Source: Symbiodinium microadriaticum
Taxonomy: Eukaryota; Sar; Dinophyceae; Suessiales; Symbiodiniaceae
Assembly (NCBI GenBank): GCA_001939145.1
Contig: LSRX01000714.1
Span: forward strand, 73,950 to 137,949
Length of the DNA stretch: 64,000 nt
Reading direction: 5' to 3'
In this document: positions 1 to 11,189 of the stretch, one piece after another
How positions within the stretch are numbered: position 1 is the first letter of the stretch
Layout: every line of letters starts with the position of its first letter
Translations under genes and position numbers: made by a program
Notes under the pieces: generated by a model
Databases searched by the model: none
Seen by the model: the letters and a program-made list of their open reading frames with translations, nothing else
What the model was told of the DNA's origin: nothing

Positions 1-88
1 ATTTCAATTATTTCAATTATTTCAATTATTTATATTCCTATCTATTATAAAGGAAGGAAATAGGGCGCAAAATAGACCCTAGAGGAGC

Positions 89-95
<7 letters not shown>

Positions 96-119
<24 letters not shown>

Positions 120-520
120 GTATGTCTACGTATTTGTGTATAATGTGCTTATATGTGTGTACACATACATACATCTGTACATATATGTACATGTAAATGT
201 ACATGTAAATGTACATGTACATGTATGTGTATGTGTATATGTCTCTGTATATGGATACATATAGATGCGTACTTGTTGTGTGTACCTATGTCCATGTACA
301 TATACCATGCGTATAAATACATGCATGTGCTTGTGAGTGCATGTATCTATGAATGTAGGTAGGTAGGTATGTATGTGTGTGTATACAAAGTGCATACATG
401 TATGTATGCACGCATGTGCTCAGATGTATGTACATGTGTATGTGTGCGCATGTCAGTACGTATATATATATATATATACACATATTCATATTTGTTTGCA
501 TGTGTATGTGTGTGCTCTAC
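96..520. repeat. TA/TG/CATA microsatellite tract
   Basis: The tract opens with a pure (AT)n run at about 96-119. Degenerate tetranucleotide repeats of the TGTA, CATA and GTAT type follow, and a second (TA)n run lies at 461-478. Both strands look open only because the repeat lacks stop codons in several frames. I see no gene here. Confidence 0.9.
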
Positions 521-3500
521 TGTTGGATCCCCTCAGACCGATGTGGGCTGCTTTGCGCGGATCCTACAGTGGCACTCTGAAGCTTTGATCCCCCCAACTG
601 CATCCAAGCTGCATTTTGCTGACAGGTGAAGCGTGAACTATCCTCGGCCACTAGCCCTACAAGCTGCGCTTGCTGCAAAGCATGCGCAAAAGCAACGACA
701 AAGACTACGCCAACGAAGCCCAGCAGCTGTCAGGTCACTGAAGGTCAGAGTCTGCGACCTGGCAAAAGAAGTGCTGCCCTGGCTTGCTGAAATGCTATCA
801 AGCTCACCTGTGGTCTTCCAGGAGCTGAAGTTCTCCTCCATAACCTCTCTCTGGCAATGGCTGCACCTTGCGGCTTTGGAAGCTTGAATACGAACGAGTC
901 TGCATTCCCGCAAGAGTCACGACGATATTTGAACATGTCTTGCTTGTCAACGCTCTTGGTCTTCAACGCTTTGGAAAGTTGATCCAAACAACCCAAAGAT
1001 GCTGAAGACTCAAACAAGACCACCAGCTGAGGACCCATCACCGGCTCTTGCATTGTTGGTCCAGCCACCGGGCCTATGTTTGGTCACCGCCGCCAGCGGT
1101 CGGCAAACAGAGTCAAGCTGATGGGACGAGCTCAGAAGAAGCGGTCTCAGCCAGCGACGGAGGCTCGTGCGACTGCTTAAACCTTCGCTATGGCCCAACA
1201 AGGAAGCGACCACTGCTTTCAGACGGAGAATCCCTAGAAAGTCCAGAAGTAAGTGTCAAATACTGCTCAGGAAGGTCAGTCAAAGGCCCACAGTATGCCT
1301 ACTGATGACTTGATCATGCTCTTGGCAAGGGGCTCGTCACTTGATGGGTCCAAGCCGAGGCTCCCCAACATGGCCTGCAAGCAAAGCGCTCAAGCATGCT
1401 CTGTGATGCTCTTTGCATTTGGTCACCCGTCCTCCCTCTTGCTTAACTCTGCTCGCGAATTGGTTCGGTGTGGAATTGTGCTCATCGAACCCCGGTGTGG
1501 CGCACCCTTCCCCATCTGTCCGTGCGCCCGGTGTCCACATCTTCGTCACCCTTGTCGGGAACCTGGCCGGCCTCCCCCCTGAATCTCGGCCTAACCTGGC
1601 TTCGGATTCCTGTCTCGAATCCTCGCTCTTCTCATCTCCGCTTTGCTGATCCTCTTCTCTTTAGCTCCAGTTCTAGTCCGTAGCGACGTGGGCTCGTCGT
1701 TGTCATGCTCTTCCGCGTCTCGGTAAGCCCTACAAACACAGCAAAGTGCTGCGAACTTATGTAGCCATGTAGTTACTCACCGGCCGTAATAGCAGGGTTA
1801 AGGGACGGCTGGATCGTGGTCGACATGTTGTTGGCAGTAACATGCGAGCGTGGTTGCCGGTCGTACCGCGCTGACCGGTTGCAGCTGCTGTGGGCATGGA
1901 GAGCTGGGGCCGATGGAGCCTCGGGCACAGTACGCACCCCGAGCAGCTGGGGTGGCGCGCCCTATCCGGACTGCCTTCCGGTTGTCTGTATCAGCCTCCT
2001 CTTACAATTCTATTCATAACTGTTGCCATTGTACTGTGACTGGCTCTTCCTTGTGTTCTTCTGTTGCTCTTCTTCCTCTCGCTTTCCAGAGCGGTTGGCT
2101 CTGCCTTAAGAGAGCTGGTACAGCTGAGCCCGATCGAGCCACACCCCACAGCCGTCAGCCACACAAGGACTTGCGGTCCTTCTTGTCGTCCTTCCTGTCT
2201 ACCTCCGAAACTTCATAGCAACTCACAGCAGCATCCCGAAAAGAAGCACAGAGCGATGGTCGCTGCAGGCCTTTGTCTGGGAGGCACCTGCAACTGAAAG
2301 GCAGGAAGTGAGCTGTCCAAAGTCAACTTCCGTGGTGTTTGGCGGGGTTACCCCACAAAGTCACTACGCAGCTCCACGCAGTACATCCGCTGGCCTTCTC
2401 CAAGGAATGCAGCTTCATCCTGACGATGCGATCTTTCGAGGAAGCCAATCCACAGCAAGGCGAGGGGGCAGGGCCTGGTCTTGCGTGGCGGAGGTCATGG
2501 TCTCCCACTGGGCAGGAGAGGGTGACAAGTGGATGTCAGGATGTTGCTTGCAAAATTGCGAATCTCGGTTTGTGGCCTGGGGAGGACGGTCATTCTCGTC
2601 AAAGTCCGACAACGAACCTGACCCAGTGTGGCGATGGCAGAGTTCCAGACAAGTCTTGGAGACAACCCAGCCTTTCATGATCAGTGCGCCACCTGCAGGA
2701 TTGTCCTCGTCACACTCTGCAAGCATAGAGTCAGACAAGCTATACAATCAGACCTTGTCCCTGCCGATGCCGCCATCTCCAACACCCAGGAACCAGTCAC
2801 CAACCGGGAAAGTGACCTTGGCGACGTCCAAAACCCAAGTCAGGGAATGCGCCGGCCGAGGCATTCGAGGCATCCACCGTTCGCTTTATCCGACCTGCAG
2901 ACTTCACCTTCCGGAGCGGCGGGGAAACAACGCAAAAAAGGGTGTCCGAATTCAGGGCCCTTTGGACTGCCGTGAACGTCCCAAATTTACTTTTGCCCGT
3001 GCGTACGAGCATTCTGTGCCTCGTTTAGCCAGCGCTCGTTCCTGCTGTCGCCAAACACGCCTGGGCACAGTTTCAAGTTTCGGCCACGTATGAAACACAC
3101 AATTCAAGAACATCGAACCTGGTGCGCTTTGCCCAGTTCCAGGATCGTTTGAGGGATTCGGATTCACAGCCTTGACGGACGAACGTGTGCATTGCAATAT
3201 CTCGACAACCCCACGAAGCCCACACCGAGGCCAGCTGCTGTCGGGGTCGGGGTGTTCTTCTGGGATGAACTTGCAAAGCTCGCAGCCTGACTGCGTCAAA
3301 CACGGTAGCAGCGCCCCAATGCTCTTGGCAAAGATTCCACACGTTTACCGTGGCCTTGGATCCTGACGATCGGCTCGCGGGCAAACCGAATTGCGCCTGC
3401 ACTTCCTGCAAGGGCAAGTGCAGAGTCACCAAACCCTACAACATGGACCATGTAATAGAAGCGTAAGATTCCGTAAACTAAGAGATAACAGTGGACCGAC

Positions 3501-4273
3501 TTGTTACTTCCATCTGATCTCCGACTCTGTGCCTCGAGGTGCAAGCGATTCACGCCAGCGCCCATATTTCCAAAGGAACAGCTGCCTAGAGTCCTAGAAG
3601 CAACACGACACATGCAAGCGAGTGTGGGCTTTTGATAGCAATTTCATAACAGCATAACAGCTTCAAGCACGAAGGTACACACGAAACTGGTTGCACATCT
3701 GCACATTCACGAGCATGGCAGCACGGAACACCTGTGAACTGCAGATCTGTCGCTGTCTGCCTTGAGTTGCAAACACTGTGTTTGCCCGGCATTGCCCCAC
3801 CACCATTCCCCAACTCAATCTAAGCACTGGTTTCAACATGTTCCAAGGAAACTCAAAAGCCTTGCCGCATGTGTCCCGAACAAGAGGGGTTGCGCAAGCG
3901 AAGTCTCTTCTAGCCTGCGAACATGCTGTCCGGTTGGTAAGACACCGCGTTCTCAATTCCTACTTTCACCTCCGCACTAAATCTCTCCAACCCTAAACGA
4001 AACCAAACCATAGCGCAACCTCCAACAGCAAAGGATGGCAGTCGATCAAATGCAAGCCAAACCTTTGGCCTTGAAGGCTTCAGCTTTTGATGCGGCATTG
4101 CTATTTCGATCATGCCACAGGTGAGACGGCAATCTGCGTTGGTGTCAGAACCGAGTTCAGAGCAGAGTTCATGAGAATGAAGCCGAAGCTAACCGACTTA
4201 CGAGTGCATCAGCTGGCCCTTCTGAGCCAATTGCTACGCCACGTCGTAGGTGGCAGCTCTGAGACAGGCTCGA
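521..4273. other. No recognisable gene
   Basis: Several open frames of 80-260 codons occur on both strands, the longest being 2308-3093 on the plus strand. None has a domain or motif I recognise, and opposite-strand frames of similar length overlap them. The minus strand at 2640-2747 reads as an acidic and hydrophobic stretch that might be an exon, but nothing confirms it. Treat the stretch as intergenic or intronic. Confidence 0.5.
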
Positions 4274-4489
4274 TCATTTCAGCTTTTTCTCCTTTGGCTT
4301 GAAGGCCTCGATGCAGTTTTGAAAGGTGTCAAGCCCTGAAGACCGCTTCAAGGGTGGAACCTTGGCAGCTTCCTGGGCAGCAACTGCCCATCCTTCTGAA
4401 GCATCTGCATACCTCAAGAGTTCCAAAAGGCCCATGGCAGATTCCATTACGAGTAGGAAGTCCGTGGGGGAAGCGCGTAAGATTGCCCC
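4274..4489 (-). CDS. Probable C-terminal exon, hypothetical protein
   Basis: The frame reads GAILRASPTDFLLVMESAM, then a Leu/Ala-rich helical stretch, and ends in the basic tail KPKEKKLK before a stop at 4274-4276. The amphipathic composition and clean terminal stop look like the last exon of a real gene. Just upstream, at about 4490-4578, a different frame reads Ala-rich helix then ELEKSLLRAKKHAAYRG. An exon junction near 4490 would join the two, but I cannot place it. The product family is not recognised. The Ser/Pro-rich gene at 5227-5985 lies upstream on the same strand. Confidence 0.4.
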   Translation of the reverse strand, partial: GAILRASPTDFLLVMESAMGLLELLRYADASEGWAVAAQEAAKVPPLKRSSGLDTFQNCIEAFKPKEKKLK

Positions 4490-5226
4490 GGTAAGCCGCA
4501 TGCTTCTTGGCCCGCAACAGCGACTTCTCGAGCTCCGGTGCCACGTCGGCGGCCTCGGCTCCAGCTGCCGCTGCCAACATCCGCCAACATCCAAACTCGA
4601 GACCGCGGAGTCACCGTCAGGGGCGCCGGTGCCGGTGACGGCGCCGCAGCTGGAGCCGGCGCCGGCCCCGTGGCCTTGGAGTCTTTTGGACTCAGACAGC
4701 AGTGAACGATGCAGAGTTGCCGCAGAAATCGGTCAGCGATCTTTTGCACACGCGCTCTATGCATCAGTACCAACTGTGTTTTCTGGTGGACGCGGGGACG
4801 CCACCTGCCATCTGGAACTGAACACGGCTGGAAAGGCAATGAAGCTTTGACCACGGCGGCACACAGCGTCTTTTTCGCAACACACTCACAGCAATGCGCA
4901 TTTGCGCCAGAAATGCAGAGGAGGTCGAAGTCTTACCCTTCTGACAAAGCAGATACACTGGAGCAGCGTGAGCTTCTAGCACCATGCTGCAGGATGCTCG
5001 ACTGTTCTGGTGGTGGTACAGAAACAAGTAACAAGCATGAACTGAGCTAGCTGCTTGGTTACAGCCTGCACCAAGCCGGACATCCCTGACTTGCAAAGCC
5101 ACGATGTCAAAGGTGCTAGAACCGATTTTCTGGCACTTCAACGAGACAGCTGAATTAGAAAGACTTCAACCGTGGAACAGGCGAGCTTGTCTTCGCCGCA
5201 AGCACAGCCATGCGCTTCAGCAAGGC

Positions 5227-5985
5227 TCAGTCGTGGTCTGAGTCGCCGTAGTCAGCCGCCATGGCTGCTCTGTCGCGTTCACTTTGTTGTCGCCTCTTCT
5301 CTACCTGATAATCCACACGCTTCTTCTGCTTGACGCTTCGGGTGTGCTTGGCATCGTGCGTCCAGCCCCTTACAAAGGCCTCCTTCTGGGCATAGTAGAG
5401 ATCTGCTGCATCCCCCGTGGTGTTCATCCTCTGAAGTTGCGGCGCGGGTACTGGCTTGGCCACAACTGGCTTGGGTTCCAGCGTCTGCTTGCGGCGAGTC
5501 GTCACCGTCGTCCAGGATGGAGATCCGGGTGCCGTTGGGGAAGAGAGCGTGGGTCCCATGGCGTAGCCCAGTGTGAGGGGTGGCGGCACCGGCCGCGGCT
5601 GGGCTGCCACAAATTGTGGAGAGCCGCAGCCGGACGGCCCAGAGCGGCCGGAGCTTTGCCTAGCCAATGGACCCTCCGGCTGTGCACTCGGAAGGTCTGG
5701 ACGGGCAACATGGGACACTTGCAAGGGTATCAGGTCGAAGACGCTTCCGCCTGGGTGAATGGCTCCTGTGCTTGGATTGGCCAGGCTGCTGCAGTGCGGA
5801 AGGCTCTGAATGCTTGGTGATGCAGGTGGTAATTCGGCAACATGCACCGGACTGAGGGCAAATCCCTGCAGTGGCGAAGCCAGTGGGGAGCTGGCATAGG
5901 AAAGGCACGGGGACGCTTGTGGAGACTCCAGCACCCCGTAGGGATTGCCGAATCGTCTGGTATTCATCGCTCCGGAAGGTACCAT
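5227..5985 (-). CDS. Ser/Pro-rich hypothetical protein
   Basis: This is an uninterrupted 252-codon frame starting at ATG 5985-5983; a second Met lies six codons on. The first 150 residues are low-complexity Ser/Pro/Ala with repeated SP dipeptides such as SPLASP. A Pro-rich segment with VPPPLTLGY follows, then a charged C-terminus (KQKKRVDYQVEKRRQQSERD) that should form a basic helix, and an acidic end DYGDSDHD. No catalytic domain is visible. The composition suggests a disordered, possibly phosphorylated adaptor or nucleic-acid-associated protein, which is inference only. The frame is intronless as read. Several opposite-strand frames in the same GC-rich DNA are judged to be shadows because they lack a comparable charged terminal domain. 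Confidence 0.55.
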   Translation of the reverse strand: MVPSGAMNTRRFGNPYGVLESPQASPCLSYASSPLASPLQGFALSPVHVAELPPASPSIQSLPHCSSLANPSTGAIHPGGSVFDLIPLQVSHVARPDLPSAQPEGPLARQSSGRSGPSGCGSPQFVAAQPRPVPPPLTLGYAMGPTLSSPTAPGSPSWTTVTTRRKQTLEPKPVVAKPVPAPQLQRMNTTGDAADLYYAQKEAFVRGWTHDAKHTRSVKQKKRVDYQVEKRRQQSERDRAAMAADYGDSDHD

Positions 5986-6378
5986 GAAGCCTAAGGCACT
6001 TGGCGCCCGGGCTCGGTCCGATTATAGCCTAGTTGCCTTAGACTGCACTGAACGACTTTATGTTCACAAGGCTGTGTCTCTTTGTGGGGTGTTGCAACAA
6101 CTTCGGTGCGAGAACGTGTCCGCAGGTGACAGACTGTCGGAATAACCGCGAGAGCTAGATTGTCACTCACTCGGGCCGATCATCTGAGAAAGGACTTTTT
6201 TGTAAACGCACTGCGGCTGGCAAACGCACTGACGAGTACGACCATCTCCAGAAGCTCGCAGCCTTGCGCTTGCGCTTCTTGTTGATGAGCTTCTGCTTTG
6301 CCTTGACAGCCAACCTCCGGAGATGCGGCCAAGGCTTGCAGGGTTTCTTTCTAACCAGGTCCAGGCCTGCCCTTGTAG

Positions 6379-6804
6379 TCAGCTGCTTTGGCTGATATTT
6401 CGGCTGCTGACTTGGCCAGCAATTCCTTGTCCTGCAGGCACGGTCATTCGCGGAAGCCTTTCACCATGCAATTCTGCCCCTAGCAGCCCTCGTAATTCCT
6501 TGGTGCCGTGGATGCGGGCAAGCTCCTCCGCTTCCGATGCCTGGCAGGAAGAGTTGGAGAACCAGCAAAGGCAACTAACTGCCTCCAGCAAGGGCAACTC
6601 GGCCGGCTGGCCAGCTGCTTTAAATGCCGCCTCAGCCACCAGGATTTCCAGGGGTCCCTTCATCTCACACGAAGCGCAGAGCCTCGCTGCCCGGACATTT
6701 TTCGGGTCAAAAGTCCTGCCATCCTCCAAAGTGCTGGTGACCCACGGACATGGCTTCAGGACCTACTCTGCTGCCTGGATGACAAGTCGCACGTGCTTCC
6801 CGCC
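6379..6804 (-). pseudogene. GAF-domain-like gene fragment with in-frame TAG
   Basis: Two pieces in one frame resemble a GAF ligand-binding domain. The first, near 6804-6766, reads HVRLVIQAAE like the opening GAF helix, then meets TAG at 6763-6765 followed by VLK. The second, near 6540-6379, reads IHGTKELRGLLGAELHG, then RMTVPAGQGIAGQV, the typical GAF glycine loop. GAF domains bind cyclic nucleotides or other small ligands in cyclases, phosphodiesterases and kinases; no catalytic partner is seen here. The TAG could be a disabling mutation, or it could lie in an intron, since a GA-type donor (GCA/GAGTAG) is possible in dinoflagellates. A 259-codon plus-strand frame overlaps the region but has no recognisable motif. 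Confidence 0.45.
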
Positions 6805-6810
6805 TGGCGA

Positions 6811-8346
6811 AACCCCCGAGTGCCGTTGCAAACAAGGCGCTGCATCGCAACAGCCCCAGATAGCCCCAGCCTGCAGCTGGCTGAACCCGTGTGCCGGGAA
6901 TGGCTTCGTACTTCCCCTTGCAGAAATTCGAGAGACAGAAATTCGAGAGCTCCAGCCACGTCTGGAGTCCGGGGGCCCTTTGCTCGCCTTCGTCAGAGAG
7001 CTGGGGCGGACCTTCCGGCCTGGGCAGCTCCGGGCTCCGCTTGAAAGGACCTTCATGACCCTCCCAAAGCCTTTTGAGGGAGGGGCGTTTGCTTCGCTGT
7101 GAGGGCCGGTCATCGATGATGTAGTCTCTCTTGGCTTTGGGCCTGGGACCCCCGCGGAAGCAACTTCCCGCAGCTGTCCGCCAGGCGCAGAAAGGGGCCC
7201 GTGCAGCATTCGAACCTTGCTAGCACGTTGTGAGAATTTCTTCTGCGACGCGTGCGACCCGTATCAGGGTGCAGCCAGGCTGCGGTTGGGGCCTTCTGCG
7301 CTTCCCGCTTTGCGGTGGAGCGTGGCTTCTTGGATCCAAAGCCGACCTGCAGGGCTCAGCGGCTCAGCGGCGCTCGGAGCTCGAGCGGGTCCCGTCCGAG
7401 GTGCCTTCCGCGCCATGGCTCACTGAGAGATCGCCCGGGAGGGGGCGGGGACGCTGAGCGCGTAAGTGACGGGATTCCTTTCGCCCTAAACCACAAACTC
7501 ACCCTAAACCGATTTCGGTGCACTAGAAAGACGACTGTTCGTCATTGTGATGCAACGAGCCTCATGCTCTGCGGGCTGGATACTGAACACTGTGACATGG
7601 GCAAATCCGATCAATCCGATCCTGAGCCTGCTGCAAGCGGGCTGGATCTGGTTTCTGACGTCACTGCGCCTGCGACCTCGGCCATCTCCAGACAATGCAA
7701 GATGGGCTAGCATTCACGTCAGCCGAGGTTGCCACGGCCGCGGCCAAGAACAGTTGCCAACAGCAGAGCTTCATTGGAGGAGCAGAACCATACCCAAGCC
7801 AAACACTGCTGCACATTCGAGACATGCCTGCGACTGCGCAGAGCTTCGACACACAGCACCACCCAAGCAAAGTGGCGTCACGCTCTTTTGAGCGCAAGCT
7901 TCCAGACTGAGTCGCTGCGCTTGATCACTCAAACTCCTTAACAAAAAGCGGCGATAGTCCCATGCGAAGAACTCCACGTGCCGAGGCCCAAACAAGGTTG
8001 AGTGCAGCGGCATCTCGATCTGCTGCGTGTCCAATGTACCTTTGCGAACGGAATTTTATGTGCAGTGAGGAGCTTTGTTGAAGCTTGCAGCGGCGTCAAG
8101 ACATAAACCGCAAGTATGCTGGAGATTGTACTGCGCGGCTAAGCTTAGTGCACATGATCTCTGCAGCGCTGCTCTCCGACATAGAAGCCTGTCGCATCTG
8201 CTGCACTGGCTATGTTGAATGCGGTCCTGCTCTCTGCAACACATCACTAGGAAGCTAGCGAAGATGACTGGAGCCCGGAGGCAAGGGAATCTCCCCTCCT
8301 ATGTCCTCTCACAAACCACGATTGCCAGGCCAAAGCTGGCTCGGAC
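6811..8346. other. No recognisable gene
   Basis: GC-rich DNA with many overlapping short open frames on both strands. The minus strand from 6811 to 7209 stays open in frame with the GAF-like fragment and is rich in Gly, Pro and Ser; it may be upstream coding or intron. Beyond 7210 nothing is recognised. Confidence 0.4.
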
Positions 8347-8780
8347 TTACATCTGGATATCAGGCATCTTCGAGCGTTGCTCAATCGGCATGCCGGTACG
8401 TACGAAGGCTTGCTGCATGAATTCAACACACTCGGTCACTACTTCAGTGGACAGGCGGCCGGGCCTGTGCAAGACCTCTGCGAGGGAGGCAGCATGTTGG
8501 TCCAAGCCTGCACGAAGAAAGGCTGGCAATAGCTAGCATCCTCCGGACCTATATTCATTGCGTCGGCACATGCTAAGCTCAAAGCGCACAGTAGCTTACA
8601 AGCATCAGCCGGACAGGAGCTGTCGCGGACAACCTGTTGCGTTTTCCGGCGCTTCTTCTCGTGATTGAAAGCACCGCGCAAGATCGCAGCCTTGTAGGGA
8701 CAAGCCTTCTGCTCGCTTGGGTAGGCAGCCAGCCAACCACCGAAGCGAAGATGGTTCACGGGCTGCGCAGCCGAGCACAC
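8347..8780 (-). CDS. Possible exons of an unrecognised protein
   Basis: Two minus-strand stretches look protein-like. At about 8640-8560, EKKRRKTQQVVRDSSCPADA leads into a Cys/Ala-rich helix. At about 8529-8350, LRAGLDQHAASLAEVLHRPG is followed by STEVVTECVEFMQQAF. They lie in different frames, so an intron or frameshift must separate them. No family is recognised, and the only support is amphipathic composition and the shared strand with neighbouring genes. Confidence 0.22.
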
Positions 8781-9245
8781 TTCGGTGATGCTTCCATGTT
8801 TCGTCCTAGACCCTCACCTTGAAGGAAAGCCAACACTCGTGGAAATCAGATGTGGGAGCAAGTATCCGGAGAGTGTACCTCAACAACTCGTGTCGTGTCT
8901 GCACATCTGCTCGTATCTGCTCATTGCTCTGGCTCAGGCAAGGCACGTGTCAGGAACCAGCCTATCTTTCCAGTACACCTGTCAACTGGAAAGATTTGTG
9001 GACATTCCCATGCGAAGCGCTGCCAAGGATGGTGCGCTGTGGAACTCGACTGAGCATGAGTGCTTCTCATCGCCGGTGACGGTCCAGCCCTGCTGGCACT
9101 CAGGGTCACCAGCTGGTCAGCAGCAAATGAGCTCGTCAGCTACAACTAGTTCGGATGCAGTCCCCTAAAAAGAGGGCTCTCCGCAAAGCTCCCTGAGGTT
9201 CTGGCGTCGTGGGTCAAGCAAAGGTACCTGTTCGAGCCCTGCCAC

Positions 9246-9300
9246 CTGTCGAGGGGGAGGGCCACAACGCCTAGGCCTTTAGGGCCTAGGGCGGCATATT
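9246..9300 (-). CDS. SET-domain-like exon fragment
   Basis: The minus strand reads LGPKGLGVVALPLDR. This matches the start of the SET domain in the intact gene at 11190-12578 (VGPKGLGVVATAPLAR). The DNA differs at most third positions, so the likeness is at protein level and is not a recent copy. A GT follows the Asp-Arg codons (GACAG/GTGGC), consistent with an exon end near 9245. The rest of the domain (NHSC motif, post-SET cysteines) was not found clearly downstream, so this may be one exon of a paralogue or a remnant. Confidence 0.4.
9270..9290. repeat. Short perfect inverted repeat
   Basis: CCTAGGCC at 9270-9277 pairs with GGCCTAGG at 9283-9290 around a five-base spacer. It lies inside the SET-like exon fragment and may be a consequence of codon composition. 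Confidence 0.6.
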
Positions 9301-10440
9301 GCGAACACCCGCAGATCTCGTGAACTCGCGCCTCAGCTTCGCCCGCATTCCTGCCAGTTGACCAATCCTCGGAGTCCGAGGTCAAAACGCCGCCAACAAG
9401 CGGTGCTTCAGAGCCCCAGCCCTGGTCATCCCTGGCGCCTCTTGCCCGCGATGGAAGCGACGGTCGTCTCGGCGGGATCGTGCAGGCTGCCGTTGGATCG
9501 GGCAATCTGACCGGCGAAGGCCGCTCTTCCCCCAGCGCGGACTATTGAAACTCCCGTTCGTCTGGCTTTAGCCCGAAGTTGCTCTTCCGGACACTTTCAG
9601 AGACTCAGTGCTTTGCACAACGTCCGCCTTTCCGACTTTCGAGACAGCAAGCCCACACTCAACTGAACGACCCAAGACAAGCTGGCGGAGGAAAGTTGAA
9701 CGGTGTCCCATGTCACAGCTCGCGCCCTTCTTGTGTTAGGTGCTCGAAGGTCCGACATGGTCCGAAGAGGAGAAGGTGCAGAAGCAGGTGCCTTCCTTTC
9801 ATTTGTTACTTGTGCAGCTGCTCATGAGGCTTTGCCGTTGCCCCTGTCACTGGCCCGTTTCGTAGCCTGTCCACGCTTTCATCCTCTCTACACAGCAGGC
9901 TTCTGAACTTGCATCGTGGGGGATGTCACACACGACATGACATGCGACGCGCGGCCCCTTGAAGAGACCAACATCTGCAAAATGCGACGCACCTCCGGGT
10001 AGAAAATTTCAAAGGCCCACCGAAACATGCCCATGCCCATCCTGGCTCCGGAATCTCTGCTTCAGGGAGAGCTGGCCAGGGCAGCCAAACGAAAAAACAT
10101 GCCATGGAGGCCCGTTGTAGAGCTGATCCGGCATGACGATGAAACTGGCCAGGACTGAATAGGCAACGGTACAAACTCAACCCGGTCAACAGCCCAGCTG
10201 ATGCGGGCACCAAACGGCACCCATCAAAGCATAGACAAGCACCAGCTTCGACAACCTCGGGCTGGGGCTGCTGTGCGGAGACGAGGAGACGAGTCTCTCT
10301 GAGAAAAGGCTGTAAGCAAGCTTCGGCCCCGGGCCAGCTTACAAAGTCCACGCTGTGAATGAAAAAGCCTCGCGAGCAGCGGGACGCGCGGCCTACACCG
10401 TGCGCCTGGTCGAAGAACGAAAAGAGAGAAGTCGAAGAAC

Positions 10441-10683
10441 CTACAGTAAAAGCACCTTCTGACTTGCTAAAAGGGCGACCATAGGCATTGCGATGAGGGC
10501 TCCGCACTGGACCAGAGCTGGCGCTGCCACCAGCGCGAGCCTTCCACGTGTCCATGGAAGCAGTGAGGCAACGAGGTCGCAGTGGAGTTTGCAGTGCCTC
10601 ATCAGGTTGAGAGATCTCGCAAGCACCTGGCCGACGCAGTCCGACGCACCGGCTCTGGACGTACAGCACACTGAGTTACGCAT
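10441..10683 (-). CDS. Possible exon with membrane segment
   Basis: From ATG 10683-10681 the frame contains a Leu/His-rich helix, then an Ala/Leu/Val-rich stretch (LALVAAPALVQCGALIAMPM) long enough to cross a membrane, and stops at 10441. A second minus-strand frame (9926-10669) overlaps most of it with no recognisable domain. The evidence is hydrophobic patterning only, and the two frames cannot both be coding over their shared length. Confidence 0.22.
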   Translation of the reverse strand: MRNSVCCTSRAGASDCVGQVLARSLNLMRHCKLHCDLVASLLPWTRGRLALVAAPALVQCGALIAMPMVALLASQKVLLL

Positions 10684-10689
10684 CCCCAA

Positions 10690-11189
10690 ACCTCGTGGAG
10701 CGTTGTCAGCAGCTTTGTAGCTGGGATGCCCTGGCAGAATCTAGCAGATGGGGGGGGAGGGGGGAGGGACCTCAGAAAACCAAGCGGCCCTTGTCGCCTG
10801 CGCTGAGCCCAAGTTGACGCCCACCCTGCTCCACACTTCGCGACAGGAAGGCCGACAAGGTGCCAGTGCCACGAGCTGGGGCCGCTAAGGCTGGGACCTG
10901 ACCATGGCCTCGGCTGCGGTTTTCTTCGAAGCTCGACCCTGTCACACAAAGTTCTCGAGCTGGGCCCCAGGCTGGATCTGACCAGTGCTCCATTCTGACA
11001 GCACGGCTGCGGCAGAAACTCGCGTTGACGTGTCCAAATCGCAACTCCCAATCACTTCAAGGGCTGCTCTGGTCGTACCGTTGGGGGGGAAAGCTCTCGC
11101 TTTGAGGTCAGAAGCCTCAGAATGCTTCGGCCTAAAACGCTGCGTGGCCAGGCGGGCGGACTGCAAAACAAAAGAGCTGGCAAAAGAGA
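10690..11189. other. No recognisable gene; G-homopolymer tract
   Basis: This is the downstream flank of the SET gene. It contains a G-rich run at about 10748-10768. The overlapping open frames on both strands show no recognisable domain. Confidence 0.5.

Noticed and set aside
153..629. Short open frames in the first 630 bases on both strands
   Set aside because: Products are Cys/Tyr/Thr/His-only peptides from microsatellite DNA.
2308..3093. 261-codon plus-strand frame
   Set aside because: No recognisable motif, overlapped by comparable frames on the other strand; GC-rich DNA gives such frames by chance.
6323..7102. 259-codon plus-strand frame
   Set aside because: The opposite strand carries the GAF-like motif; the plus frame has no recognisable features.
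9019..9075. KHSCSVEFHS on the minus strand as the NHSC motif of a second SET gene
   Set aside because: The Asn and Pro-Asn residues are missing and the frame lacks the rest of the core, so it was not joined to the fragment at 9246-9300.
9225..9245. TGTTCGAGCCC resembling a tRNA T arm
   Set aside because: The flanking stem bases do not pair and no A box lies upstream.
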